The position numbers and the translations under genes are program-made. Below the pieces are notes generated by a model that worked only from the letters and a program-made list of their open reading frames with translations, was not told where the DNA came from and searched no databases. 64,000 nucleotides of DNA from contig JACDOX010000007.1 in NCBI GenBank assembly GCA_014549065.1, positions 2,478,141 through 2,542,140 on the forward strand. The letters are read 5' to 3'. This stretch comes from Cardinalis cardinalis (taxonomy: Eukaryota; Chordata; Aves; Passeriformes; Cardinalidae). The stretch's first letter is position 1, and the number at the start of each line of letters is the position of its first letter. Shown here piece after piece: positions 9,743 through 19,170 of this stretch.

Positions 9743-12484
9743 AGTCTTGAAAGGAGCCATTTGAAGAAAAAAAAAAAGAAAGAAAAGAAAATGAAGGGAA
9801 GGACAGCGTCTTCTTTCAATTAGAACCCACCTGGATGGTTTGTCTGTTATAGACCTTGACCACGTGGAAACTGAAACTATATATCCCTTTTCTTGGTGCT
9901 ACAAATATACTGGAAGTAAGATCAAAATGGTTGCCAATATTAACTAATACCTGGAATGCAAACAAATAGAACAAAGAAAAGGAGAAAGAGAAAGAGAGAA
10001 ATCAGACTCCACCTTAGAGAAGCACCAGAAAAAATTTGACATGAGCTCAATGACCAACATAAAGCATAGTCAAAATGGCATTTGCAGCACAATTAAAAGT
10101 GCATGGCAGGGGAATGGAATCAAGCTACAGAGGCANTTAAAAGGCATCAGAGTTAATAAAGCAATTTAGTTACACAAAAATGATCGCCAAGGCCTGTTAG
10201 ATGAAGTGCAAATGTCCACACTGAGCTGTCAACAAAGCAAAGGTGGCAGAAGGAGGAGGGGGAGGAGTGTGAAATGGAGGGAAGGAGGGAGGGGGAAAAA
10301 GGNAGGAAAAAATACCAAAAGTCATTAGATCATAGTGGAAATGTATGTTTTTTAGATAGCACTACTGAAATCAGAGCTGGCCTCGAGTTTAATAGGGTAT
10401 AGAACTAAAACCGCTCCACAGAGAGGAGCAAAGGAAGAAAGCGGGTGCGCAGCAACAGCAACATCTGCCAGCTCATGTCCTCTGTCCCTCTGGAGGGCTG
10501 TGTCACTCGGCCCACACGCTCCTCAGGAGGCTGGGGTGGGCCTGCTCCTCCTTCCCGCCAATAACCCTAATTTTTCATATATTTCAATTTTTTTTTGAAA
10601 CAAAACAAAACAAACAAACAAACAAACAAACAAACAAAAGAGGCAGAGTCGAGCACTCCGGCAGATGTGCAATGCCTCTTTCGGAAGCCGCGGCCGCACC
10701 CTGCCGATCCCGCCGATGTGACAGGGACCTGGCCTCGGCTCATCCTCTGGCGCCTCGTCCAGGCTGCTGCGATGGGAGCAGGGTTTGGCTCAAAGGGCAC
10801 GGGCAGAGAAGAACCTGCGGGTCGGCGGCGATGCCGTCCGGCGAGCGGGTGTGCCCGAGCCGGCTGCTCCGCCGTGCCCACCCCCGGGGCACGCCCGTCA
10901 CGCTCAGTTTGCGGGCTAAAACTCTGCTTTAATGAAAAAATACGAAGCAGGAGAAAAAAAGAAAAAAACAGCAAAAAACACACCCCCCCACCCCCCAAAT
11001 TCCAAGCTTTTCCTCCCAAACAGCCAAAGTCTAGAGTTCCCCCAAAAAAGGGACAAAAAAAATGATTTAAAAAAACCTTATTGTGGGAGCACCGAGAAAA
11101 TGCCTTCAAACTCCTAGGATCTGGACATTGCCGGGTAAAGCATCNAACAAATACTATATATTTAGCAAGTTGGGGGGTTAATTTTTTGTTGTTTTGGTTT
11201 TTTTTCTACTGATCTAATTTTATGAGATCTCGTATGAGACGAATGGCTGTGCAAACTCATTAGGAATGACAGGTAGACAGATAAATGACAACCAGACAGG
11301 TAAGAAAATATAAAACAAATAACCCAAAAAACCAACAAACAAACAAGCCCAGAGAAAACAGTCTGGTATGTTAATTTTGGTTGACTCTGCAATACTACTT
11401 CAGGAGTCAGAAGCNATAGGAAAATAGGAAATTTCACCGCAAAAATAAAGTGAATGGACGAGGTTTGGTCTCGGGGAGGGGAGCGGTGCGACGAGGCATG
11501 GACAGGAAAAGCAGAGCAGGCTGTTCGCNGCTCTGCCCGGCGCATGCCGTGCGGGATAACACCATTCCGATACAGCCCGCCGGGAACACCGTTTGCCTCG
11601 TCTGATAACGCGGGAAACACCCTGTTCTTCCTCATCCCTCCCTCCCTCCGAGAGATGCTGTGACATTGCCAAATGCACTCCGAACAGGCAGATCCGGCGA
11701 CTCCTCACCGGTACCTCTCTCAATTTGCACCGAAGGAGGGATGCTCACGCTTTCCCCGGGTCGTTCCTGGCTGGCCGAGGGAATCCTTGGCTGCAAGGCG
11801 CCCCCGCACGCGTCCGAGGCACAGACTTTTCACCTTAAAGCTCTTTCCGTACTAGCGATTGTGACCGGACAAGAAGGCAGCGTGTTCACCCCCGATACCA
11901 CCCTAGGAAAGCCCCGCAGCTACCTAAATGAACTTTCCAAAGTCTTTCTGGGCTGTTGAGACGTGAAGTTGCTATTGAGCGGGTGGGTCGGGGTTAAGAG
12001 ATGGAACGGGAACCAGGAGGAGAACACGCGTGCAGCCAGGGGAGGCAGGGGTGGGGGATGCCCGCGCTGGACGCGGGGACAAGGGGTAGCGAAGGCGAAG
12101 CAGGCAGAGCCTGACCTGGTCGAAGTAGATGGTCATGGTGCGGTTGCTCATCTCGGAGGGCTCGTGGTTGGTGCTGCGGGTAGCCGAGAAGGCCACCTTG
12201 GCGCTGCCCGAGCGCACCGAGATCCCCAGGGAGGAGGTGATGGCGCCGTCGGCCGAGGGGCTGGAGTCGCAGACCACCAGGCACTTCCCCTCCAGGACGA
12301 TGGGCTCCGTGTCGTTCTGCGCCCGCACCGGGCACCCGGCGGGCAGCAGCAGCAGCAGCAGCGGCAGCGCCGCCGCCAGGCAGCAGGAGCAGCCGCCCGC
12401 CGGCTCCGGCAGCGCCCCCCGCCGCCGCCGCCCCATGCCCGGCGCCGGACGGCCGCCGCCGCCGCTCCGGATGGCCGCCGACAT
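9302..12484 (-). CDS. CBLN2: Cerebellin-2 precursor, whole coding span (three exons)
   Basis: Joining 12484-12116, 9950-9831 and 9499-9302 gives a 228-residue protein in one frame, close to the roughly 224 residues I recall for mammalian CBLN2. Order: basic N-terminus, Leu-rich signal segment (about 36-55), Cys pair at 68 and 72, then a C1q-like domain to the C-terminus ending FLVFPL. N-glycosylation sequons are N57-D-T and N114-R-T. From family knowledge: cerebellins are secreted hexamers (trimers linked through the Cys pair) that bridge presynaptic neurexins carrying splice segment 4 and postsynaptic GluD receptors, organising synapses. All splice sites are GT-AG and phase 0, so the gene looks intact. 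The start could instead be the second in-frame ATG (12436), giving 212 residues; I prefer 12484 because it is the first ATG after the likely splice acceptor and gives a length nearer the family. No other gene is visible in the window. Confidence 0.95.
9500..9830 (-). other. CBLN2 intron 2, with long homopolymer
   Basis: This is a 331-base GT-AG intron. It contains 34 consecutive T on the plus strand (9703-9736), an A-run in the transcript, and upstream in the transcript a T/C-rich run (about 9765-9795). No other feature is seen. Confidence 0.85.
9703..9736. repeat. Poly(T) run of 34
   Basis: Uninterrupted T on the plus strand inside CBLN2 intron 2. Confidence 0.95.
9831..9950 (-). CDS. CBLN2: CBLN2 coding exon 2 (middle of C1q domain)
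   Basis: This exon has 120 bases, 40 codons, encoding residues 124-163 (VLVNIGNHFDL...VKVYNRQTIQ). The acceptor is a CAG at 9953-9951 and the donor GTGGGT starts at 9830. The encoded segment is beta-strand material of the C1q jelly-roll, with the typical G-x-Y-x-F-x-F-H-V pattern. No ATG starts it and it is too short to stand out as an open frame; it was found by continuing the reading frame between the flanking exons. It is bordered by a 2165-base intron toward exon 1 and a 331-base intron toward exon 3. Confidence 0.95.
9951..12115 (-). other. CBLN2 intron 1
   Basis: This is a 2165-base GT-AG intron between coding exons 1 and 2. It contains a CpG-dense block (about 10640-10930), a CAAA-type tetranucleotide repeat (10598-10639), A-rich tracts around 10930-11110, and a second CpG-dense block (about 11450-11960). 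Long open frames on both strands here are a by-product of GC content and show no recognisable protein. Confidence 0.85.
10598..10639. repeat. (CAAA)n tetranucleotide repeat
   Basis: CAAAA and CAAA units in tandem in CBLN2 intron 1. Confidence 0.95.
12116..12484 (-). CDS. CBLN2: CBLN2 coding exon 1 (signal peptide, Cys motif, start of C1q domain)
   Basis: This exon has 369 bases, exactly 123 codons. Residues 1-35 are Gly/Arg/Pro-rich. Residues 36-55 contain a run of six leucines and end in A-like cleavage context before QNDTEP, so cleavage after residue 55 is likely. The segment from QNDTEPIVLEGKCLVVC through SNRTMTIYFDQ matches my memory of vertebrate CBLN2 almost residue for residue, which separates it from CBLN1 and CBLN4. 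The exon closes on CAG followed by GTCAGG, with the donor GT at 12115-12114. The N-terminal coding part is extremely GC-rich and includes GCC/CAG-type short repeats. These probably explain why the N-terminus differs from mammals while the mature protein does not. Confidence 0.96.
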
Positions 12485-12682
12485 GCGGGCGGGCGGGCGG
12501 GCGCGGGGAGGCGGAGGGGGCTGCGCGCCTGCTGCCGCCGAGGCGCCCTGCGGCCAGCGCTCTGCGGGACGGCGGCTGGGCAGCGGCGGCTGCGGCCGCG
12601 CCTTCCTCCTTCTCCTCCTCCTCCGCCTCCTCCTCTGCGCGGGGCGAAGGAGCCTTCTCAGAGGGCGGGCGGCACGCAGCAG
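12485..12682 (-). other. CBLN2: Probable CBLN2 5' UTR within the first coding exon
   Basis: On the minus strand a pyrimidine-rich tract ends in CAG at 12685-12683, a good splice acceptor 198 bases upstream of the chosen ATG. No in-frame ATG lies between this acceptor and 12484, which supports that start. The stretch is very GC-rich with CTC/GAG-type simple sequence. Confidence 0.5.
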
Positions 12683-13131
12683 CCTGCCAAGGGGAAAGGC
12701 GGCGGTGAAGCACGGCAGCGGGCAGGCGGGGAGCCGGCACCGCGCCGCCCGGAGGGCTGCCCCTCCCCGCCCCCGGCGCCCCCGCGAGTACAACAGGTCT
12801 GGGAGACACCTGGCTGCCCGGCGTTCCCTCTTTCTCGGGTTCCCCANCAGCCTGCCGTATTCCGATGGGGGAGGAGGGGGCAGCGCTGCATCCCCAAACC
12901 CCCAGCGGAGCATCCTGCGAGTGCCTAGGGCAGTCCCTTTCCTGCCCCACAACCAATGGGGTCTCCAAAGCCCGGCTCCACTTCTTCCCATAGCCCCACT
13001 ATTGATTGCATCTGCGAGCCTGGTTTTTCTCAGTCTCTTAACGCCCCAGACACCACGGAAGGAGATTTTATTCTTGTTATAAGCAACGCGCGCCCTCTCC
13101 CCTCGATGGAGCTGCCCCGCTATCTGTAGAG

Positions 13132-13241
13132 NNNNNNNNNNNNNNNNNNNNNNNNNNNNNNNNNNNNNNNNNNNNNNNNNNNNNNNNNNNNNNNNNNNNN
13201 NNNNNNNNNNNNNNNNNNNNNNNNNNNNNNNNNNNNNNNNN
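13132..13241. other. Assembly gap (110 N)
   Basis: 110 consecutive N inside the CpG-rich domain, in the predicted 5' UTR intron of CBLN2. The length may be arbitrary. Confidence 1.
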
Positions 13242-13617
13242 GCTGCTGCGCTTGGGCACCGATTTGTACTTCCCAACCTTCTGCGCCCCAAGCCAGGCTA
13301 CCACCACTGCGGCCGACCCCGGCGACTCCNTAAACTCGCGAGAAGGAGGCAGCTGGCTCCGATATCCCCTGGTTCCCACCTCGGCATGCACACGTATCGC
13401 AGGAGTCAAAGCCTCACCCGGCTTCTCCCTCTGAAGTTGCATCTCAGTTTTTCCCGTTCACCAGAACACCCGGTGATCTCGCTCCTGGGAGTTCGCCCCT
13501 ACACTTCCCCAGAGGCATCTCTACGGTTGCCCTAACCCCGCACCTTACTCTTGCTATCATTGAAAATGATATTTTGCGAAAAGAACAGCCGGCGGGGAGG
13601 AGAAGGGCTTTTTTTAC

Positions 13618-13740
13618 CTGAGAGGTCCATGACGGGAGAGGCGCGATGGCTAGATAGCTCGTCCGTGAACTTGTATAGCTTAGAGAAAATGAGCCGAGAT
13701 TACGCTGGCAGAAAGAAAAGGAAACAGGAGTCGCCTCTTT
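13618..13740 (-). other. Candidate noncoding first exon of CBLN2
   Basis: A CAG followed by GTAAAAA on the minus strand (donor GT at 13617-13616) is a strong splice donor, placed just downstream of a CCAAT plus GC-box pair. Splicing from here to the acceptor at 12684-12683 would make a 5' UTR exon. The upstream edge is a guess because no TATA box or clear initiator was found. The intervening intron contains the 110-base gap. Confidence 0.4.
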
Positions 13741-13744
13741 CTCT

Positions 13745-13760
13745 CCCGCCCATTGCCAAT
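13745..13760 (-). promoter_or_regulatory. CCAAT box and GC box, candidate CBLN2 promoter
   Basis: The plus strand reads CCCGCCC then ATTGCCAAT; read on the minus strand this is an inverted CCAAT motif followed by GGGCGGG. Both motif types are common in TATA-less CpG-island promoters, and the pair lies upstream of the candidate donor at 13617. Confidence 0.4.
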
Positions 13761-13825
13761 AATCATCCCCCTCCCGCCAGCCGCTACCACCACCACCCCT
13801 CTTCCTCCCTCCTCCCCTCTTTCCC

Positions 13826-13854
13826 GCACACACGCACACACACACACACGCACA
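13826..13854. repeat. (CA)n microsatellite
   Basis: CA dinucleotide run broken by two CG units, upstream of the candidate CBLN2 promoter. Confidence 0.9.
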
Positions 13855-14380
13855 GGCGCCCGTCAGGGATTCAGACGCCGGGACCAGAGCGGAGCGCTGC
13901 CACAGCACCGCCGGCGATGCTGCACCCTAGTCCTTGCCCGGCCAGGCGCCCCTGCGCCTTGGAGCCGCACCCCGACACATCGACAAGCCGCGATGTTCCC
14001 ACTGGGACGGCCTTCCAGGTGTCACCGGAGGCAGGGAAGAGCCGTGCCGCCTCGCCCCCCCTCTCCCCCGCCATTATTTCTACTTGAACCCGTGGTGCTG
14101 AGGCGCCCCTGCTCCAACATGCCACCGACACGGTAGCGCTCACCAACCGAACCACACGGCATCACTCACTGGGAGCTATTTGGAATTCACAGACTTTGAT
14201 TCTGACAACAATAATCACTGAAAAAGACGTGTTGTTCGGGGCACTTCGGGCCGTAAGGCTGCGCCCCGCGCACCGCAAGGCCCCATTCCCACGCTCGTAC
14301 CCGCACACCTCGGCGCCCAAAGTTCGGCGGCGGCTCCCCCTTTATTAATATATTTCTTCCCCGGGGTGTCCTGATTCCCG

Positions 14381-14590
14381 GCCCGTTCCCCGACCTGCTC
14401 CCGAACCGAGACCCGCTCCTTCACCCGCTTCAGGACTCTGGGACTTGCTCCCCGACCCATTCCCGAACCGAACCCGTTCCCAAGCCCGCTCCCGTCCCAG
14501 AGCTGGGCACGGGCCCTGCTCCCGGCCGCTCTCCCGGCCCCGGCTCCCAATCCCTCTCCGGTCCCGCTCCCGGTCCCACCCGCGGCTCTG
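14381..14590. repeat. Degenerate CCCGCTCC-type tandem repeat
   Basis: Many loosely repeated units of the form CCCGNNCCNGA(A)CC/CCCGCTCCCG with frequent changes, in the CpG-rich domain. Open frames here are repeat artefacts. Confidence 0.7.
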
Positions 14591-14654
14591 CTCCAAGCGC
14601 GGTCGCGAGGCGCCACCTGGCGGCGGAGTGAGGCGAGCCGAGCCGCGGGGCTGC

Positions 14655-14716
14655 GAGGGACTGCGGGAACAAGGAGGGACAGAGGGAACACGGAGGGACA
14701 GAGGGAACAGGGAGGG
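14655..14716. repeat. Short tandem repeat, unit about 19 bp
   Basis: Two almost identical 19-bp copies (14673-14691 and 14692-14710, differing at the last base) with a diverged upstream copy and a partial one after. Confidence 0.85.
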
Positions 14717-17700
14717 TCGCACCCCGGCAGGGGAGGGAGGAGGGAAATTCCCAAAGGGCAGAACGCTCCGCTGAGAAGCTGGGTGGCCGCCCCCTTTCGC
14801 TGCCTGCAGGGCCTGGGTGANCTGGGCTCGCAGGTCGCCCCTGCCTTGCGGAGCAGCAGCGATGATGTCTGTCACGGCCAAGGTTATCATCACATGTTGC
14901 TGGCTGTAAATGTTTCATGCTCCTCAGCTCGTGGGGCTGCTGCTGAGAGGTTATCAGCGATGCGAGGGAGGCAGAGCTCAGGCAATGCAGTTTTGAGAAA
15001 CACCATTGCATTTTGATGCNTTTCTCTCAATTGTTATCTGGGTTTTTCATTGCATATAGTGTTTTCCTAGAGATCCTGAAACTTAGACTTCAGCATCTGG
15101 AAGGAACTTATCAGAAAACTGTGTTTACATTTAAGTGGTAGCTCCTGATATAGAGAAAATTTGCAGGTGTATGTCAGCAGTAAAATTACAATCTCTTCTA
15201 TGAATGAGCNCTCCTTTGTTTCAATCTTCTGCTTTAAGCAGGAGCAAGGAACCCCTGAGGGTGTCTGCCTGGTGATTTGCACCGAGAAATTAATCATGCC
15301 CTGAAATTACAGCTAAGCAGTGTGCAGGGAATTCCTAACCTATAGCTCCTTATTTCAAATGAGAAATTTATGCTAAGCCTGAAATACTCATGTTTAATGG
15401 TCTTTTTCCTGAGTTCAAGCACGGAGCGATGAGAGTAGAAAGCTGAAAAGTGTAGTGCATTAAAATTATCAGAAATCAGAGCAAGAACAAGTCTATGGCT
15501 GTAAGGCAGCACATATTCTGCAAGACAGTGAAAAGGAGCACAGAAATTCCTTTAGAAGAGATTGACTCTCAATCTTACCTGTGTCTGGTACACTGGGGAG
15601 TTGCTATTATTTCTCTTNAGATCACACTACTCATTGATTATGACTATGTTTTTTAAATGAGGTATTAAAGCAGAACCAAAAGATTTGTATCTTGTTCTAT
15701 ATGACTTAGAACATAAGGCCCAATGCTGATGGAACANTGGCATGTTATCTGTTCTGACTGCAACTTTCAAGGAAGACGAGCGTAAGAACTAAAGGGAACT
15801 GAAAAGCCATTAAATCCAATGTGCACCCACAGGAAAAAAAAAAAAAGATTAATTCTTGCCCTTTTAGTACAAGAAATGGATCCCAAATGCATAGAAACTC
15901 CCTTCTTCTTAGATAGGTAACTAGTAAAAGACCTGTAAGTAAAAATCANTGCAGTATGAATAGAGGGAGGGGGAATAGCAACAGAATATTTACTTCTAAT
16001 AAAATATCGAATCATATGACATTTACAGTGTTTATTAGAAAACAGCTCTGTGTGTTACTTCTAATTAAACATTGCCCTTAATGGAATAAAACTGCAGCCT
16101 TCATGGAGCTATGTAGCTGGTGGATTTACTTAAGCATCTTTCTTTTTTTTTTTTTTGAGTTGGAAGACTGAAAATATAGAACATTAAATTATTAATGTCA
16201 GAAAATGCACCTCAGTTATAAAGTGACTTCAGAAAGTATAGCTTCTAAAGTAAATTAGCAGGTAGAGTTATTGGTAAAGTTCTCTTTCTTNAGTTCAAAA
16301 AGTTGGTTGTAGTTGGAAAAGAATAGTGTGTAATCAAGCTCATGTCATTTTTTATCACTTTGCCAAGAATACAAACATTTCTACCAGGGATGTGTTGAAC
16401 TTGATGGTGTGGAAGTTACACAAGAAATAAAACTGCTCATTTCTTTGGAACCNTTCCTAAGCTAGCCCTCACCTTGAACTCATTTAATCCAACAGCTTCA
16501 AGGGGAAAAGCTTTTTGTCTTATCTACTAAATCAAGTTATCAACAGAAAAGTATTTTGATCAGTAGCTCCNAAGTGTTTCCCATATATTATTTACAATAA
16601 TGTCAAACAAAATAGGGCACTCCTTTCCAAAAGAAAATGCTGTATGTCTTTTCCTGAAATTATTTCATAGATATTTGCATGTATTATATCATTGTTACAT
16701 GTACATAAACAGGGAAAGAAGAAATGCTCATTTACTGTGAAAATTTATCTTCCCAAAATATTAGAACAAATTTGTAGCAGGGACANAAAAACACTTCCAT
16801 AATCAGCCAAGGTGATGATTTCTGGGTTCTCATTTATCAAATAGNTTACCATTTAAATGGCTAAACTGTGTCTTCATGGATTACTTGGCCTTTAAACAAC
16901 AATGTTACTGTAAATTGTAACAAATGGGATTTTAAAAAAATCTAATAATTTTTTATTGCAAGCACACCTTTGAAATATAATCTGATGGTAGAGAAAGTGC
17001 AGTCTTCTGGACNTACCCAGTGATGACCTCCATATTAACCACAAATTGTTGGGGAATCAGCTGAGGTACACCCACCCTCTGGGAGAGCAATCCTTGTGCT
17101 AAATTCAGCTATCAGCATGACTAAAACAATGTTTTGTAAATTCAAATCTGGGTTTAATTCCCTATTCTATGGGGACTCCAGGGCTTATTACCTTATAGCT
17201 GTCAGCTATGGCCAGGAATATATAACTCTCTGTTGATAACCTGCACAGCCTTCTCAAGTATAAGCAATATAGGGGAAATTACATAATAAATTAGAATTCA
17301 TTCACAGAGATACTTAAACTTGTTTTCTAGACCCTGAGTCTTAGTGTTTCACACATCAACCAAGGTAGTTAGGCTTTTTCCCTGCATAAGAAAATTCACC
17401 ATGTTTTTATCACGTGACAGTTCTCAAGTGCAAAGGTTTTCCTTTCATTGGAAAGTGAGGAAAATTTAGGCTGGNTGGAGGAATTTACCCATTCTCATAA
17501 AGAACATCATGTCTGATAGAATTTCAGGAATATCTTCATAAGATTTTACACATTAAAAGAAGTGAGTGTAATTCCTCAAGAACATTTGGTTCATATAAAA
17601 ATATCAGAACAACCCTAACATCATGTTCTGACTCTGTCATCAGCCTCTCTGACCAACGCATTTTTGAGTCATTCAGGTTTGCTTGAGAAAATTTTGAGAT

Positions 17701-18402
17701 GGAGATGTCATATCATTAAACAAAAAATGGTACAAATGGCACCTTTTTTTTCCTAAATATATACCAATTAGAAATGTCCAGATAATGTGCATCAGCCACC
17801 AATGTGCTCTGCAGGTTCAACACTTACACCNAGTTTTTAAGGTTTGGTGCATCCTCAGAACAAGCAATTTACAGTGATGTGGAACAGCTCTGCTATTCTC
17901 TGGATTTCTTCTTCACAGAGCTTTTAAGTAGATAAATGATGACAGCAACACAGTGTGCCTTCCAAAGACTGCAAATTTTTTGTCTAAAAAAGAAAAGGCA
18001 TTTGTGAGAAATGTTTACTACAACAACAGCCAGACACCAGNCTTGGCAAGCACAAATAATTATTTTTTTTTTTTATATGTAGCACTGAACATTGCTTGTG
18101 TGCCTAGGTTTTGGGTACTTTTCACTCAAACAAACTCACAACTTGACCCTATAAATAAACTCCCCATATTTTAAAAATGTAGCTCCTAGCTAACAGAAGT
18201 AAAGACCTTATTTATTCTCTTTGTGGCCATCCAATATCCCTTCTCTGAGCTTCNCAACTGAGTTCAGAAACTGAAGAGTACATGAAATTTATAATGAAAA
18301 CATTGCTATAAACATAGCATGATCTCAAGTTTCATTACAGGAGATCCCTTAGGGCTCATAGCCAATATATACAAACTTCAAAGTTAATATATGTTAGATA
18401 AT

Positions 18403-18411
18403 GTCTATCTG

Positions 18412-18467
<56 letters not shown>
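18403..18467. repeat. (TATC)n microsatellite
   Basis: About 16 TATC/TGTC units, essentially uninterrupted after the first few. Confidence 0.95.
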
Positions 18468-18493
18468 ATATCTTACAGATATTACCTTATTTT

Positions 18494-18557
18494 ATATATA
18501 TATACACATATATAATATATATATATAATATACATATATAATATATACATATATATA
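18494..18557. repeat. AT-rich (TA)n low-complexity tract
   Basis: Alternating TA with scattered C, directly after the TATC repeat. Confidence 0.9.
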
Positions 18558-19131
18558 TGAAAGATACTGTAGGTGTATATATTAGGTTCATACAGATTTT
18601 ATGTGTTAATAATATGTGACAGTGTGACAGTGGGGAAGAACTGGTGGTGTTAAACTATATTTTTGTATAGATCTTGCTGCAGGTGAGATACTGCTATACA
18701 ATGTCACACAAATGTGAAATTCAAGAGATGCAGACTATTTGTTTTCAGAAAAGAAAATCTTGAAACAGGACTTTGAAATGCAACAAAGAAATGCCACAGC
18801 CTTTGACTGCTTTACTTAATTCATTGCTTCATTTGTTCATTCAGCTAGATTTCAAAGAAGGCCTTCCAGTTCTAATTGGAAAACAAAGTTATAACGAATC
18901 ACGTTTTTAATGATTCATGATAATTTGTATTAGCAGAGAAGACCTTGGCATTTCTGAAAACGATCCAAAGAAATAAAAATACGTGGCATACATGAAAGAT
19001 CACATTAATTAATGATTTCATTTAGTTAGTTTTGAGTAGCATTTCAGAATGCAAATCAAGTTTGAAAGCAATACTGTAGAAGACAGTCTCATTAATGACA
19101 TACATGGAAGGAAATCTATAACTCTATCATT

Positions 19132-19170
19132 TATATATATATATATATATATATATTTATTTATTTATTT
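19132..19170. repeat. (TA)n followed by (TTTA)n
   Basis: About 12 TA units then four TTTA units. Confidence 0.95.

Larger units (their letters stand above)
10640..14900. promoter_or_regulatory. Long CpG-rich domain over the 5' end of CBLN2
   Basis: CpG dinucleotides and GC content are high in several blocks (about 10640-10930, 11450-11960, 12000-13130, 13240-14170, 14220-14880), against an AT-rich surround with few CpGs. Broad multi-block islands of this kind are typical of developmental and neuronal regulatory genes. They cover the promoter, coding exon 1 and much of intron 1. Confidence 0.85.

Noticed and set aside
11963..13082. Long plus-strand frames opposite CBLN2 exon 1
   Set aside because: They are antisense shadows of a GC-rich exon with Arg/Pro/Gly-rich nonsense translations.
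11972..13291. Very long open frame on the minus strand over the CpG island
   Set aside because: Only its 12484-12116 part is CBLN2 coding sequence; the rest is GC-rich intron, UTR and gap read through.
13551..14155. Overlapping frames on both strands upstream of CBLN2
   Set aside because: Low-complexity Ser/Pro/His-rich and Val/Cys repeats come from the CA and CT tracts; no recognisable domain.
14215..15011. Minus-strand proteins of up to 193 residues
   Set aside because: Three frames are open at once because the DNA is a degenerate GC-rich tandem repeat, which marks an artefact.
18403..18467. CRISPR-like array
   Set aside because: It is a simple TATC microsatellite without spacers, in vertebrate DNA.
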